A DNA stretch of 64,000 nt from an uncultured Rikenellaceae bacterium (GCA_946486375.1 CAMLTW010000003.1:184668-248667); one strand, 5' to 3'. Counted from the first letter of the stretch, positions 8,913 to 17,508 are shown. Program-made: numbers and translations. The notes: generated by a model not told the origin, from the sequence alone.

Positions 8913-9938
8913 ATGAAACCCGACCGGAACGAGATCATCCGCCTGCTGCAAAGCGAAGGAGCGGAAAAGGAAGCGCTTTTCGCACGGGCTGCGGAGGTGA
9001 GACAAGCGGCTGTGGGATCGAAGACTTACCTCCGGGGCCTAATCGAATATTCCAACGTTTGCCGGAAAAATTGCCTTTACTGCGGCATCCGGAGGGACAA
9101 CGGGTCGGTGGAACGGTATACGCTTGCGAAAACCGAAGTGCTCGACGCCGCTCGCCTGGCCGATCGGTACGGATTCGGTTCCGTCGTATTGCAGGCCGGG
9201 GAACTTACGGGAGAAAACCACATCGCTGCCGTGGAGGAACTCGTCCGGAGCATCAAGGAAATTTCGGAAGGGCGTTTGGGCATCACGCTGTCGCTGGGCG
9301 AACAGACGGAAGAAACGTACCGTCGCTGGTTTGACGCCGACGCCCACCGCTATCTGCTTCGGATCGAAACTTCCTCGTCGTCCCTTTACCGAAAAATCCA
9401 TCCGGACGATCCGTTGCATTCCCACGCCGCGCGTCTGGAAGCGCTCCGCGCGCTTCGCCGTGTCGGATACCAGACCGGAACGGGCGTGATGATCGGGCTT
9501 CCCTTCCAAACGGTGGAAGATCTGGCCGACGATCTGTTGTTCATGCATCGCTTCGATATCGACATGTGCGGCATGGGGCCTTATCTGGAGCACCGCGAAA
9601 CCCCCTTGTATGCGTATCGGGAAACGCTGAAACCGACGCTCTGGCGGCTGGAAACGACTTTCAAAATGATCGCTTTGCTGCGGTTGCTGATGCCCGACAT
9701 CAACATCGCGGCCACCACCGCCCTGCAGGCGATCGATCCGCTTGCCCGGGAAAAGGCGCTCGGACTGGGGGCCAACGTGGTGATGCCGAACCTCACGCCT
9801 TTTGCCTGTAAAAGCTGTTACAAACTGTATGAGAACAAGCCCGTTTCGGAAGAAATCAGTCTGCCCCGGAGCGTCATCGGATACGGCGAGTGGGGAGATT
9901 CCCTTCGTTTCCGGAGACGGAAGGGCGAGGAAGGCTGA
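8913..9938 (+). CDS. hydE: [FeFe]-hydrogenase maturase HydE (radical SAM)
   Basis: 341 residues. HydE is a radical SAM enzyme that helps build the dithiomethylamine-bridged two-iron subcluster of [FeFe]-hydrogenase. The radical SAM cluster motif CRKNCLYCG sits at residues 50-58 (Cys50, Cys54, Cys57), within the HydE-type context YLRGLIEYSNVC. GEQTEETYRRWFDADAHRYL and RIETSSSSLYRKIHP are characteristic of HydE rather than of BioB or PylB. The C-terminal FACKSCYKLYENK region may hold the second cluster seen in some HydE proteins. The hydrogenase and HydF/HydG are not in the window. The gene has its own promoter and is followed 70 bases later by a dehydrogenase gene. Confidence 0.92.
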   Translation: MKPDRNEIIRLLQSEGAEKEALFARAAEVRQAAVGSKTYLRGLIEYSNVCRKNCLYCGIRRDNGSVERYTLAKTEVLDAARLADRYGFGSVVLQAGELTGENHIAAVEELVRSIKEISEGRLGITLSLGEQTEETYRRWFDADAHRYLLRIETSSSSLYRKIHPDDPLHSHAARLEALRALRRVGYQTGTGVMIGLPFQTVEDLADDLLFMHRFDIDMCGMGPYLEHRETPLYAYRETLKPTLWRLETTFKMIALLRLLMPDINIAATTALQAIDPLAREKALGLGANVVMPNLTPFACKSCYKLYENKPVSEEISLPRSVIGYGEWGDSLRFRRRKGEEG

Positions 9939-10008
9939 TCCCCGGTTTTCGGATGTCTGTTCCCGTCCTCTCGGAAAATTGCATATCTTTACACCCAAAA
10001 TGGGGATC

Positions 10009-10821
10009 ATGGATTTTAAAGACAAAGTGGCCGTCATTACGGGAGCGTCTTCCGGCATCGGACTGGCGCTGGCGCGGGAGTTCGCCGCGCAGGGAGCGGC
10101 TGTGGTGCTGGGCGCCCGCACGGAGGATAAACTCCGGGAAGTGGCAAAGGAGATCGAAAGCCGCGGGGGACGGGCCGTTTTTGCGGCGACCGACGTGACG
10201 AAAGAGGCGGACTGCGAATGCCTGATCGAAACCGGAGTGAAAGCGTTCGGGAAAATCGACATTCTGATTTGCAATGCCGGAATTTCGATGCGCGCTTTGT
10301 TCGACGACGTGGATTTGAACGTGCTGCATCGGCTGATGGACGTGAATTTCTGGGGAACGGTGAACTGCGTGAAGTACGCCCTTCCCCATATCCGGCAAAA
10401 CCGGGGCTCCATCGTAGGGGTTTCCTCGGTGGCCGGCATCCACGGACTGCCCGGTCGCACGGGTTATTCCGCCTCCAAATATGCCATGCAGGGCTTTCTG
10501 GACACCGTCCGGGTGGAAAACCTGAAAAAGGGGGTGCATGTCATGGTGGCCGCGCCCGGATTCACCGCTTCCAACGTCCGGTTTTCGGCGCTGACCGCGG
10601 ACGGCACTCCGCAGGGAGGAACACCGCGCGACGAAGGGAAAATGATGACCGCGGAAGAAGTGGCCCGTCGGATCGTGCGGGGAATCGCGCGGCGTAAACG
10701 CACGCTTCTGATGGAATTTCAGGGAAGGGCGACTTCGTTTATCAAGAAATTCTCCCCCGCCCTGCTCGATCGCCTTTTTTACAGCCACATGGCCAAAGAG
10801 GAAAATTCGCCGCTGAAATAG
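10009..10821 (+). CDS. Short-chain dehydrogenase/reductase (SDR)
   Basis: About 270 residues of the classical SDR family with an NAD(P)-binding TGASSGIG motif near residue 11, NAG (as ICNAG) and the catalytic Ser-Tyr-Lys set, with Ser in VSSVAG and YSASK for Tyr and Lys. The C-terminus has a basic tail (RRKRTLLMEFQGRATSFIKKF) reminiscent of membrane-associated SDRs that act on lipid-type substrates. The substrate is unknown. A TATCTTTA box at 9984-9991 implies a very short leader; I chose the ATG at 10009, but the in-frame ATG at 10000 is equally possible. Confidence 0.85.
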   Translation: MDFKDKVAVITGASSGIGLALAREFAAQGAAVVLGARTEDKLREVAKEIESRGGRAVFAATDVTKEADCECLIETGVKAFGKIDILICNAGISMRALFDDVDLNVLHRLMDVNFWGTVNCVKYALPHIRQNRGSIVGVSSVAGIHGLPGRTGYSASKYAMQGFLDTVRVENLKKGVHVMVAAPGFTASNVRFSALTADGTPQGGTPRDEGKMMTAEEVARRIVRGIARRKRTLLMEFQGRATSFIKKFSPALLDRLFYSHMAKEENSPLK

Positions 10822-10843
10822 CCGACCGCTTTACGGAACGCTC

Positions 10844-11188
10844 ATGGAACCGGGAAAGCACGTCTGTCTGCCGTACGTTTCCGCCTCGCTTTTCATGGGG
10901 CCGGCGATCGGCTTCTGTTATGCGGAACGGATCCCCGATTTCGACATCGGATTCAGCGAAACCTTCATCGCTTTCGAATGTTGGATGCTGATTGTCGTTC
11001 TGTGGGGAGTCGAAACCGGAGTTTTGCGGATGCTGCGGGCCTGCATCGAAAAACCACGACGGTTCCGGCAGGCCGCTTTCGGGCTGACGATAGGATACGT
11101 GCTGATCGTGTGGGGATGTTGCCATTACCTGTGTGTCGTGGAGGCGATGCGGGATTGGAATCGGTGGATGAGCGGAGACGTGGGATAA
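10844..11188 (+). CDS. Small membrane protein, unknown
   Basis: 114 residues with two or three hydrophobic segments (around residues 12-26, 42-58 and 80-98) and several Cys residues, including CCHYLC near the end. I recognise no family. It starts 22 bases after the dehydrogenase stop, on the same strand, and so may be co-transcribed with it. A long open frame on the opposite strand here looks like a shadow of this gene and the next. That the gene is real rests on start position, membrane-like composition and context only. Confidence 0.55.
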   Translation: MEPGKHVCLPYVSASLFMGPAIGFCYAERIPDFDIGFSETFIAFECWMLIVVLWGVETGVLRMLRACIEKPRRFRQAAFGLTIGYVLIVWGCCHYLCVVEAMRDWNRWMSGDVG

Positions 11189-11230
11189 AATGCTTCCCGC
11201 TCCGACCCGAAACGGTTTTCCGCTTTCCCG

Positions 11231-11261
11231 TTTGCATCCTTGGATTAAAATGCTATCTTTG
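11231..11261 (+). promoter_or_regulatory. Bacteroidota-type promoter for the rhamnose-type operon
   Basis: TTTG at 11231-11234, a 19-base spacer, and TATCTTTG at 11254-11261, a full consensus match. The start of the mutarotase gene follows 23 bases later. Confidence 0.8.
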
Positions 11262-11284
11262 CTTGAAACCATTGCTGATAACTG

Positions 11285-11689
11285 ATGATGACACTGAAGG
11301 AAAAATACGATTCTCCGGAAGACGGCTATTACGTGGAACGTCTTCCCTACGAAACCAAGAGGGTTTGTCTGGCCGTCGATCTTCAGGACGACCCGGAACT
11401 GATCGCCAAGTACAAACATTACCACAGTCCCGCCGCTTTCTGGAAAGAAATCGGCGAAGGCATCCGGAAGGCGGGAATTTCGGTGATGGACATCTATCGG
11501 GTGGATACCCGGCTTTTCATGATATGCGAAGTTCCGGTCGACACGCCTTTCGACGAGGCGTGGAATGCCCAGAGCCGCTATGAACGGCAGGACGAATGGA
11601 ACGAATTCATGCGCGGATGTCAGAAGGCGCTTCCGGGGCACAAGCTCGAATGGGTCAAGATGGAGCGCGTGTTCGAATTGCCGAAGTAA
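11285..11689 (+). CDS. L-rhamnose mutarotase family protein
   Basis: 134 residues of the RhaM (DUF718) family, dimeric alpha/beta-barrel enzymes that interconvert the anomers of L-rhamnose. The motif YKHYHSPAAFWKEI carries the family's His (YKxxH) and the aromatic pair; VMDIYRVDTRLFMICE matches the central strand. The initial 25 residues extend beyond the minimal RhaM core. It is the first gene behind a consensus promoter, followed 55 bases later by a RhaT-type transporter, which supports a sugar role. Related proteins can act on L-fucose, so the sugar is not certain. Confidence 0.8.
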   Translation: MMTLKEKYDSPEDGYYVERLPYETKRVCLAVDLQDDPELIAKYKHYHSPAAFWKEIGEGIRKAGISVMDIYRVDTRLFMICEVPVDTPFDEAWNAQSRYERQDEWNEFMRGCQKALPGHKLEWVKMERVFELPK

Positions 11690-11744
11690 CCGGATCGGGT
11701 GACGGAAACGTCCTGTTTTAAACTTCATTATTAATTTTCATACG

Positions 11745-12785
11745 ATGGCACCGAATCCTTTGTTGGGGCTGTTGCTGATCGGCATCGGCGCTTTTTCCGC
11801 GGGAAGTTTCGCCGTTCCTTTCGGACGGGTCAGAAATTGGAACTGGGAAAATTACTGGCTGGTAGCGGGCGTGGCTTCCTTTATTCTGGCTCCGCTGGCC
11901 GCCTGTTTGCTTCTCGCTCCGGATTTTCTCCGGGTTTATGCCGACATTCCGGCGACCCGATTGTGGTGGGTTTTCTTTTTGGGCGCTCTTTATGGAATCG
12001 GAAGCCTGACCTTCGGGCTTTCCATGCGCTATCTGGGGCTTTCGCTGGGATATGCTTTGGCATTGGGGCTGCAACTGGTAATCGGAACCCTGTTGCCGCC
12101 GCTGTTGGACGGACGGCTCCGGGAAATGATTCTGCATGCGGGCGGCTCGCTATTGCTGTGGGGAATCGGGCTGGCGCTGATCGGAATCGCTTTCACGGCG
12201 TGGGCGGGGTACCTGCGGGACAAAACCGTTTCCACGGCCGTCAAGCAGGAGTCCGTCAAAGACTTCAATTATGTCAAGGGCATCCTGGCCGCTTTGCTCA
12301 CGAGTATCACGGGATCGGCCATGTCGATGGGACTGGAAGCCGGAAACGTCGTGCGCGAAACGGCGATCGCACGGGGCACCGATCCGCTTTTTGCGGAAAA
12401 TCCGCTCCTGTTGCTGGTGCTTTCGGGAACTTTCGTCACTACGCTGGTCTGGTGTCTGTTTCTGGCCGCCCGGAACCGTTCGGTGCATAATTTTTATCGG
12501 AAGGAACGGAATTCCCTGCCGGTCAATTACCTGTTTTCTCTGCTTGCAGGCGCTCTGTGGTATGTGCAGTTCTTTTTCTTCGGCATGGGAAAGAGTAAGA
12601 TGGGGCCTTATACGTTTACCTCGTGGGGCATCCTGATGGCTCTTATCATCGTCTTTGCCACGCTGTGGGGGCTGTATCGACGGGAATGGCAGGGAGCCAC
12701 GAGGGGAATTTACGTGAGGATGTTCATCGGTCTGCTCATCATTACCGCTTCGGCGGTGGTGATCGGGATCAGCGGAGCGGTCTGA
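11745..12785 (+). CDS. rhaT: L-rhamnose/proton symporter RhaT
   Basis: 346 residues with about ten membrane helices. RhaT proteins of the drug/metabolite transporter superfamily import L-rhamnose with protons. Family-like stretches are SFAVPFGRVRNWNWENYWL at the N-terminus, ALYGIGSLTFGLSMRYLGLS, and the KMGPYTFTSWGILMALIIV segment near the C-terminus. Length matches E. coli RhaT (344). It sits between the mutarotase and a UroD-family gene (35-base gap), all on one strand. No rhamnose isomerase or kinase is in the window. Confidence 0.9.
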   Translation: MAPNPLLGLLLIGIGAFSAGSFAVPFGRVRNWNWENYWLVAGVASFILAPLAACLLLAPDFLRVYADIPATRLWWVFFLGALYGIGSLTFGLSMRYLGLSLGYALALGLQLVIGTLLPPLLDGRLREMILHAGGSLLLWGIGLALIGIAFTAWAGYLRDKTVSTAVKQESVKDFNYVKGILAALLTSITGSAMSMGLEAGNVVRETAIARGTDPLFAENPLLLLVLSGTFVTTLVWCLFLAARNRSVHNFYRKERNSLPVNYLFSLLAGALWYVQFFFFGMGKSKMGPYTFTSWGILMALIIVFATLWGLYRREWQGATRGIYVRMFIGLLIITASAVVIGISGAV

Positions 12786-12820
12786 AAGGGAGTCGAAAAC
12801 CGGAAACATAAATTTGCCTT

Positions 12821-13858
12821 ATGACGCATAAAGAAAGAGTGCTGGCCGCGCTGGCACGCGAAAAGACCGACCGTCCGGCTTCGTGGCTGGGGCTGCCTGT
12901 TCCCGGAGCCGTTCCGGAACTGCTGAAACATTTCGGAGTCGGTTCGGTGGACGAACTGAGGGTGCGCATCGACGACGACGTTTATCCGATTCTCGTTCCC
13001 TACGACAATCCGCCGGCCAACGACATCGGATGCTCCCTCGAATTCGCCAAACGCACGGAAGGCGGACACCGGCAGGACGAACGCACGCTTACGGCGCCCG
13101 GATTTTTCGAGGATTACTCGCTGCCGGAAGACGTGGAGAAATTCGACTGGCCCGATCCCGCCCGGCACCTCGACCGGGAGGAAAGCCGGCGGCGGGCGAT
13201 GTCGGCTCCCGCCGACCGCTTCCGGATGGGGATCATGTGGTCGGCCCATTTCCAGGATGCCTGCTCCGCCTTCGGGATGGAAAAGGCCTTGATGAACATG
13301 TACCTGAACCCGGACATGTTCCGGGCGGTGATCGACCGGATCGTGGAGTTTTACCTCGAGGTGAACGAAATGTTCTACGAAGCGACGAAAGGGTATCTGG
13401 ACGGCGTGCTCATCGGAAACGATTTCGGGAGCCAGACGGGGCTGATGCTCTCGCCGGAGGCGTTGCGCGAATTCGTGTTTCCCGGAACGAAGCGGCTGAT
13501 CGACCAGGCCAAAAGCTATGGATTGAAAGTGGTGCATCATTCCTGCGGCTCGATCTATCCGGTCATCGGCGACCTGTTCGATCTGGGAGCGGATGCCATC
13601 CATCCCATTCAGGCGCTGGCGGCCAACATGTCGGCGCCGGAACTGAAGGCCGCCTTCGGCCACCGGGGAGCTTTCGTCGGGGGCGTGGATGCCCAACATC
13701 TGCTGGTGAACGGTACGCCGGAAGAAGTGCGGGCCGCGGTGCTCGCCCTGCGGGAGGTTTTTCCGACGGGACTGGTCATATCGCCGAGTCACGAAGCCAT
13801 CCTGCCGGACATTCCCCCGGCCAATGTGGAAGCCCTGTTCGATGCCTGCCGGGAGTAA
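12821..13858 (+). CDS. Uroporphyrinogen decarboxylase-family protein (MtaA/CmuA-like)
   Basis: 345 residues with the URO-D superfamily (beta/alpha)8 layout. It opens MTHKERVLAALAREKTDRP, the standard start of the methyltransferase-like branch. VVHHSCGSIYPVIGDLF holds the His and Cys expected to bind zinc in MtaA/CmuA-type methyltransferases, followed by GADAIHPIQ and FVGGVDAQHLLVNGTPEEV. It is therefore unlikely to be the heme enzyme HemE. Its place as third gene after a rhamnose mutarotase and RhaT suggests a step in handling a modified sugar, such as removing a methyl group; this is inference only. A strong bidirectional terminator follows. Confidence 0.8.
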   Translation: MTHKERVLAALAREKTDRPASWLGLPVPGAVPELLKHFGVGSVDELRVRIDDDVYPILVPYDNPPANDIGCSLEFAKRTEGGHRQDERTLTAPGFFEDYSLPEDVEKFDWPDPARHLDREESRRRAMSAPADRFRMGIMWSAHFQDACSAFGMEKALMNMYLNPDMFRAVIDRIVEFYLEVNEMFYEATKGYLDGVLIGNDFGSQTGLMLSPEALREFVFPGTKRLIDQAKSYGLKVVHHSCGSIYPVIGDLFDLGADAIHPIQALAANMSAPELKAAFGHRGAFVGGVDAQHLLVNGTPEEVRAAVLALREVFPTGLVISPSHEAILPDIPPANVEALFDACRE

Positions 13859-13916
13859 TACGCGGGCGGGAGGAGGTCAAGGGGCATATTTTGTTTTTAC
13901 GGTAGAAGGACAATAT

Positions 13917-13947
13917 AAAAAGGGATTCGAAATTCGAATCCCTTTTT
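13917..13947. terminator. Bidirectional terminator
   Basis: Near-perfect palindrome of two 15-base arms around one base, beginning with five A and ending with five T. It separates the rhamnose-type operon (+) from the cold-shock gene (-) and can serve both. Confidence 0.9.
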
Positions 13948-13993
13948 CTCGTGTAGCACCAAAAAATTCGGTATATGTGGTAAATTTCAAAAA

Positions 13994-14194
13994 TTATCCC
14001 AATACTGAAACATTGATTGCCTGATCGCCTTTCTTGCCTTCGGTCACGTCAAATTCGACTTCCTGGCCTTCTTCCAGTCCCCGGAAACCTTTTTTGGCGA
14101 TGCCGGTGTAGTGAACGAAAACGTCCCCACCCTGTTCGGTCGTGATAAAGCCATAACCCTTGGCCGTATCGAACCATTTTACTGTACCTTTCAT
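13994..14194 (-). CDS. Cold-shock-domain RNA chaperone
   Basis: 66 residues, the full length of a CspA-type protein, which binds single-stranded RNA and melts secondary structure. The RNA-binding motifs are KGYGFIT (RNP1) and VFVHYTGI (RNP2), preceded by the family start MKGTVKWFD. I set the start at 14194; an in-frame ATG 11 codons upstream would add a hydrophobic leader not found in the family. The stretch from the start up to 14317 is a 123-base AT-rich divergent leader, as is common for csp genes whose mRNA folding responds to temperature. Confidence 0.95.
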   Translation of the reverse strand: MKGTVKWFDTAKGYGFITTEQGGDVFVHYTGIAKKGFRGLEEGQEVEFDVTEGKKGDQAINVSVLG

Positions 14195-14317
14195 AAAAAA
14201 GAAATTAAAGAATAAATAATTCCTCACAAAGGAAAGAAAAGATTCCGAATAAACACTACTTTCCGCAAAATTTTTTACTTTTATTCCTCACTTTTACGGC
14301 AAGTGCCCTGAAGACGT

Positions 14318-15091
14318 ATGAAATTCCTCTATATCAACAACGATCTGTGCGCCGGTTGCGACAGGTGTTCCGGAATTTGTCCCACCGGAGCCATCTACGT
14401 TTCCGGCGGGAAGAAATACATCGACTACGATAAGTGCGTTTCCTGCGGGAACTGCTTTCGGGAATGCCTTCACCATGCCATCTCCATCGAAAAGATCGAG
14501 CGGATCACGCGGGAAATCGACCGGCTGGACGAACACCGGATGCGCATCGAGCACCTCGAACGGGAAAACCGGCGGCTTCGGGAGGAATCGTCCGCCCTTC
14601 TTTCCGGGTTCCGGACCCTCATCCGGAAATTTCCCGTAGCCGTCGCGCTGGCGGACGGAAACGGCTTCGTGCTGTGCGCCAATCCGGAGTTTATGGAACT
14701 GACCGGAACCGGGAACGGAAAAAACACTTCGGATGCAGGCGCATACGAAAATCTCCGGCAGTCTTTGCCTTCCGATCTGTACGATCTGGTTATGAATACC
14801 GCCCGCGGCGGGGAAGACATCGACGGAAAACTCGTCCGGCTGGGGAAACATCCGGTCAGTTTTTCGGTGTATGCTGTCGGAAAACGGGACATGGCGGTCG
14901 TGCTGCTGCGCGAGCTGCGGAGTGCATCCGTAAAGGGAGACGAGGTTGTCCGCCGGGTCAAGGGAAGCATCGACCGGCAGATGTCCATGGTGCAGAAAAT
15001 CGGTTTTCTGCTGGGAGAGGAGGTTTCGGAAATCTCCAAGAACCTGGATTCGGTCATCAAGATCGCGGAGGAGGACAGCCATGCCGGGTAA
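14318..15091 (+). CDS. Ferredoxin (2x[4Fe-4S])-PAS sensor protein
   Basis: 257 residues. The N-terminus holds two CxxCxxCxxxC clusters (Cys11, 14, 17, 21 and Cys40, 43, 46, 50), enough for two [4Fe-4S] centres. The second cluster motif ends in CLHHA rather than CP, a departure from classic ferredoxins. A coiled coil (about 58-92) leads to a PAS-like domain (about 92-200, including PVAVALADGNGFVLCANPEFMELTG), then a helical tail. No kinase or DNA-binding domain is present. The gene overlaps the SpoIIE-type phosphatase gene by 11 bases, so it probably senses redox or a ligand and controls that phosphatase. Similar pairs occur near [FeFe]-hydrogenase genes in anaerobes (family knowledge). Confidence 0.82.
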   Translation: MKFLYINNDLCAGCDRCSGICPTGAIYVSGGKKYIDYDKCVSCGNCFRECLHHAISIEKIERITREIDRLDEHRMRIEHLERENRRLREESSALLSGFRTLIRKFPVAVALADGNGFVLCANPEFMELTGTGNGKNTSDAGAYENLRQSLPSDLYDLVMNTARGGEDIDGKLVRLGKHPVSFSVYAVGKRDMAVVLLRELRSASVKGDEVVRRVKGSIDRQMSMVQKIGFLLGEEVSEISKNLDSVIKIAEEDSHAG

Positions 15092-16259
15092 ATGGTTCGC
15101 CGATATTGCGTTCGAGAGCCTGAACTGCGGCGGAGAGCGGATTTGCGGGGATACGTTCGCCTACCGTCGTATCCGGACGGAGCATCGGACGGTAGCCGTA
15201 CTTTCCGATGGCATGGGACACGGCGTGAAGGCCAACGTGCTTTCTACCCTGACGGCTTCCATGATGGTCAATTTCGCTCCGGTGAAGGAAGATATCGAAA
15301 GGAGCGCCCGCATCATTCTCAACAACCTGCCGGTATGCAGCGTCCGGAAAATCAGCTATTCCACCTTCACGGTCGTGGATATCGACCATGCGACGGAAGA
15401 GGTGGCCGTCGCGGAACACGACAATCCCCGGAGCATCGTGCTGCGCGAAAGCGAACCGCTGTCCCTGCAGCGGGAAGCGACCGTGATCCGGGGACACGGC
15501 AACCGTCCCCAGACCGTTTACACCTCCCGTTTCACCGCCCGACAGGGCGACCGGATCGTTTTGGTTTCCGACGGCATCACCCAAAGCGGTCGGGGAACCG
15601 ACGGGCAACCGTTCGGATGGGGAGAGGAACGGCTTGCGGAGTTCATCGGTCGGATCGTGCAACGAAATCCCCGACGGACTGCCGGTGAGTTGGCGATCGA
15701 CATCCTGAACGAAGCGTGGAATAATGACGGTCGGTGTTCCCAGGACGATATGAGCTGTGCCGTTATCCATTTCCGGGAGCCGAAACGGGTGTTGCTGGCC
15801 TCCTGCCCGCCCGCCCGCCGCAACCAGTACCGGGAGTACACGGCGACCATACGCGGATTCGACGGCACGAAAATCCTGTGCGGTCATCCGCTGGCGGAAA
15901 TATATGCACGCGAACAGCATGCCGACATCGTGCGCCCTTTCTCCGAAACGGGAGAGCCTTCTCCGGTGTGGCACATTCCGGGCATCGATCTGACCACCGA
16001 AGGTACCGGTGTACTCAGCCGGCTGTTCGATCTGCTCAGCGACGGGGATGCTTTTCCGCAGGAGCGGGAACCGGCGGCGGAGGTACGGCGTCTGCTGCTG
16101 TCGGGCGACGAAATCACCCTGATGATGGGAACCCGGAAAAACGCCGAAGAAAGCTCCTATTTTCCCGGCGAATTCGAACTGAGGCGGCAATTGCTGCGCA
16201 GGATCGCCTCCCTGCTGGAAAACCGTTACGGAAAAGAACTGAAAATCTGTTATATCTAA
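15081..16259 (+). CDS. SpoIIE-type PP2C serine phosphatase
   Basis: 392 residues. The N-terminal 240 or so form a PP2C/SpoIIE domain with metal-binding aspartates in GD (ICGDTFAY, Asp24), LSDGMGHG (Asp43), LVSDGIT and the QDDMSC motif. Such enzymes dephosphorylate serine on anti-anti-sigma (STAS) proteins or other partners in the cytoplasm. The C-terminal 150 residues match no family I recognise. The start at 15081 lies inside the sensor gene, an 11-base overlap implying translational coupling and a shared complex. No STAS or anti-sigma gene lies beside it, so the target is unknown. A C1 peptidase gene follows after 14 bases. Confidence 0.85.
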   Translation: MPGKWFADIAFESLNCGGERICGDTFAYRRIRTEHRTVAVLSDGMGHGVKANVLSTLTASMMVNFAPVKEDIERSARIILNNLPVCSVRKISYSTFTVVDIDHATEEVAVAEHDNPRSIVLRESEPLSLQREATVIRGHGNRPQTVYTSRFTARQGDRIVLVSDGITQSGRGTDGQPFGWGEERLAEFIGRIVQRNPRRTAGELAIDILNEAWNNDGRCSQDDMSCAVIHFREPKRVLLASCPPARRNQYREYTATIRGFDGTKILCGHPLAEIYAREQHADIVRPFSETGEPSPVWHIPGIDLTTEGTGVLSRLFDLLSDGDAFPQEREPAAEVRRLLLSGDEITLMMGTRKNAEESSYFPGEFELRRQLLRRIASLLENRYGKELKICYI

Positions 16260-16273
16260 TTCAAACGTAAATC

Positions 16274-17458
16274 ATGAAAAGAATCTGGATCGGATGGCTG
16301 GCCTGTTTCCTGTTGGGTGGAACGGCCGCGGCGCAGGACACGGCCAAATACGTGTTCACGGACATCAAGGTACTGAAAACGACCCCTGTCAAGAATCAGA
16401 GCAGTTCGGGCACCTGTTGGAGTTTTTCCGGCATCGGACAGCTCGAAAGCGAACTGCTGCGAACAGGCAGTGCGGACACCCTCCTTTCGGACATGTGGAT
16501 CGTTCGTCATGCGTATCGGGACAAAGCCGAAAAATTTGTCCGGCTGGACGGCACCTCCAATTTCGGCCCGGGCGGAAACACGCACGATATCTATTACGTG
16601 ATCCGGAAATACGGCATGGTTCCGGAAGAGGTTTACCGAGGCCTCAACTACGGAACGGACAAACACGTGCACGGAGAGCTGGACGCCGTGATGGCAGCTT
16701 ACGTGAAAGCGGTGGCGAAAGATCCGAACGGAACGCTTTCGACGGCCTGGCTGAAAGGGATTGACGGGATTCTGGACGCTTATTTGGGGCCGGTTCCGGA
16801 AAAATTCGTCTACCGGGGAAAGGAGTACACTCCGCAAAGCTTCGCCGCTTCGCTGGGGCTGAACTGGGACGATTACGTTTCCCTGACCTCTTTCACCCAT
16901 CATCCTTTCTACACCCGGTTCGCTCTGGAAATTCCGGACAACTGGCTGTGGGGACTCTCCTACAACGTGCCGATGGAAGACCTGGAGCGGGTCATCGACA
17001 GTTCCATCGACCAGGGGTATACGGTGACGTGGGCTTCGGACGTGAGCGAAAAGGGATTTCAGTACAGAAAAGGATTCGCCGTGGTTCCGGCGACCCGGCC
17101 GGAAGAGATCGCCGGTTCCGATCAGGCCCGCTGGACGGGGCTTTCCCCCGAAGACCTGACACGGATGAGCGCGGCTTTGGAAGGCATGGTGCCCGAAAAG
17201 GCCGTCACTCAGGAAGACCGGCAGAAAGCCTTCGACAACTACCAGACGACCGACGACCACGGGATGCTGATCGTCGGGATTGCGAAAGACCAGAACGGCA
17301 ACAAATTTTACAAGGTGAAAAACTCCTGGGGCGATTCCAACCTTTATCACGGGTATTTTTACGTCTCCCCGACCTTTGTGAAATACAAGACCACCAACCT
17401 GATGGTGAACAAGCATGCGATTCCGAAGGATCTGCGGCGGAAGCTGGGGTTGAACTGA
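16274..17458 (+). CDS. Exported C1-family cysteine aminopeptidase (PepC/bleomycin hydrolase-like)
   Basis: 394 residues, shorter than the about 450 of typical PepC. A signal peptide (residues 1-20, ending TAAAQ) marks export, unlike cytoplasmic PepC. The papain-like catalytic set is intact: Gln42 and Cys48 in VKNQSSSGTCWSFS, His329 in DDHGM and Asn350 in KNSWG. C1B enzymes remove residues from peptide N-termini. It follows the SpoIIE-type gene by 14 bases and may be transcribed with it, but the functional link is not obvious. It ends at a strong bidirectional terminator. Confidence 0.92.
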   Translation: MKRIWIGWLACFLLGGTAAAQDTAKYVFTDIKVLKTTPVKNQSSSGTCWSFSGIGQLESELLRTGSADTLLSDMWIVRHAYRDKAEKFVRLDGTSNFGPGGNTHDIYYVIRKYGMVPEEVYRGLNYGTDKHVHGELDAVMAAYVKAVAKDPNGTLSTAWLKGIDGILDAYLGPVPEKFVYRGKEYTPQSFAASLGLNWDDYVSLTSFTHHPFYTRFALEIPDNWLWGLSYNVPMEDLERVIDSSIDQGYTVTWASDVSEKGFQYRKGFAVVPATRPEEIAGSDQARWTGLSPEDLTRMSAALEGMVPEKAVTQEDRQKAFDNYQTTDDHGMLIVGIAKDQNGNKFYKVKNSWGDSNLYHGYFYVSPTFVKYKTTNLMVNKHAIPKDLRRKLGLN

Positions 17459-17476
17459 CTCTCCGGGCAACGCATG

Positions 17477-17508
17477 AAAAAAGGGAAGAATCGGATTCTT
17501 CCCTTTTT
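17477..17508. terminator. Bidirectional terminator between C1 peptidase and htpG
   Basis: Arms AAAAGGGAAGAATC and its complement with a minimal loop, A-run on the left and T-run on the right. It lies between two convergent stops. Confidence 0.9.

Noticed and set aside
10742-11728. 328-codon minus-strand frame across the small membrane protein and mutarotase genes
   Set aside because: It crosses two plus-strand genes and a consensus plus-strand promoter, and has no recognisable domain.
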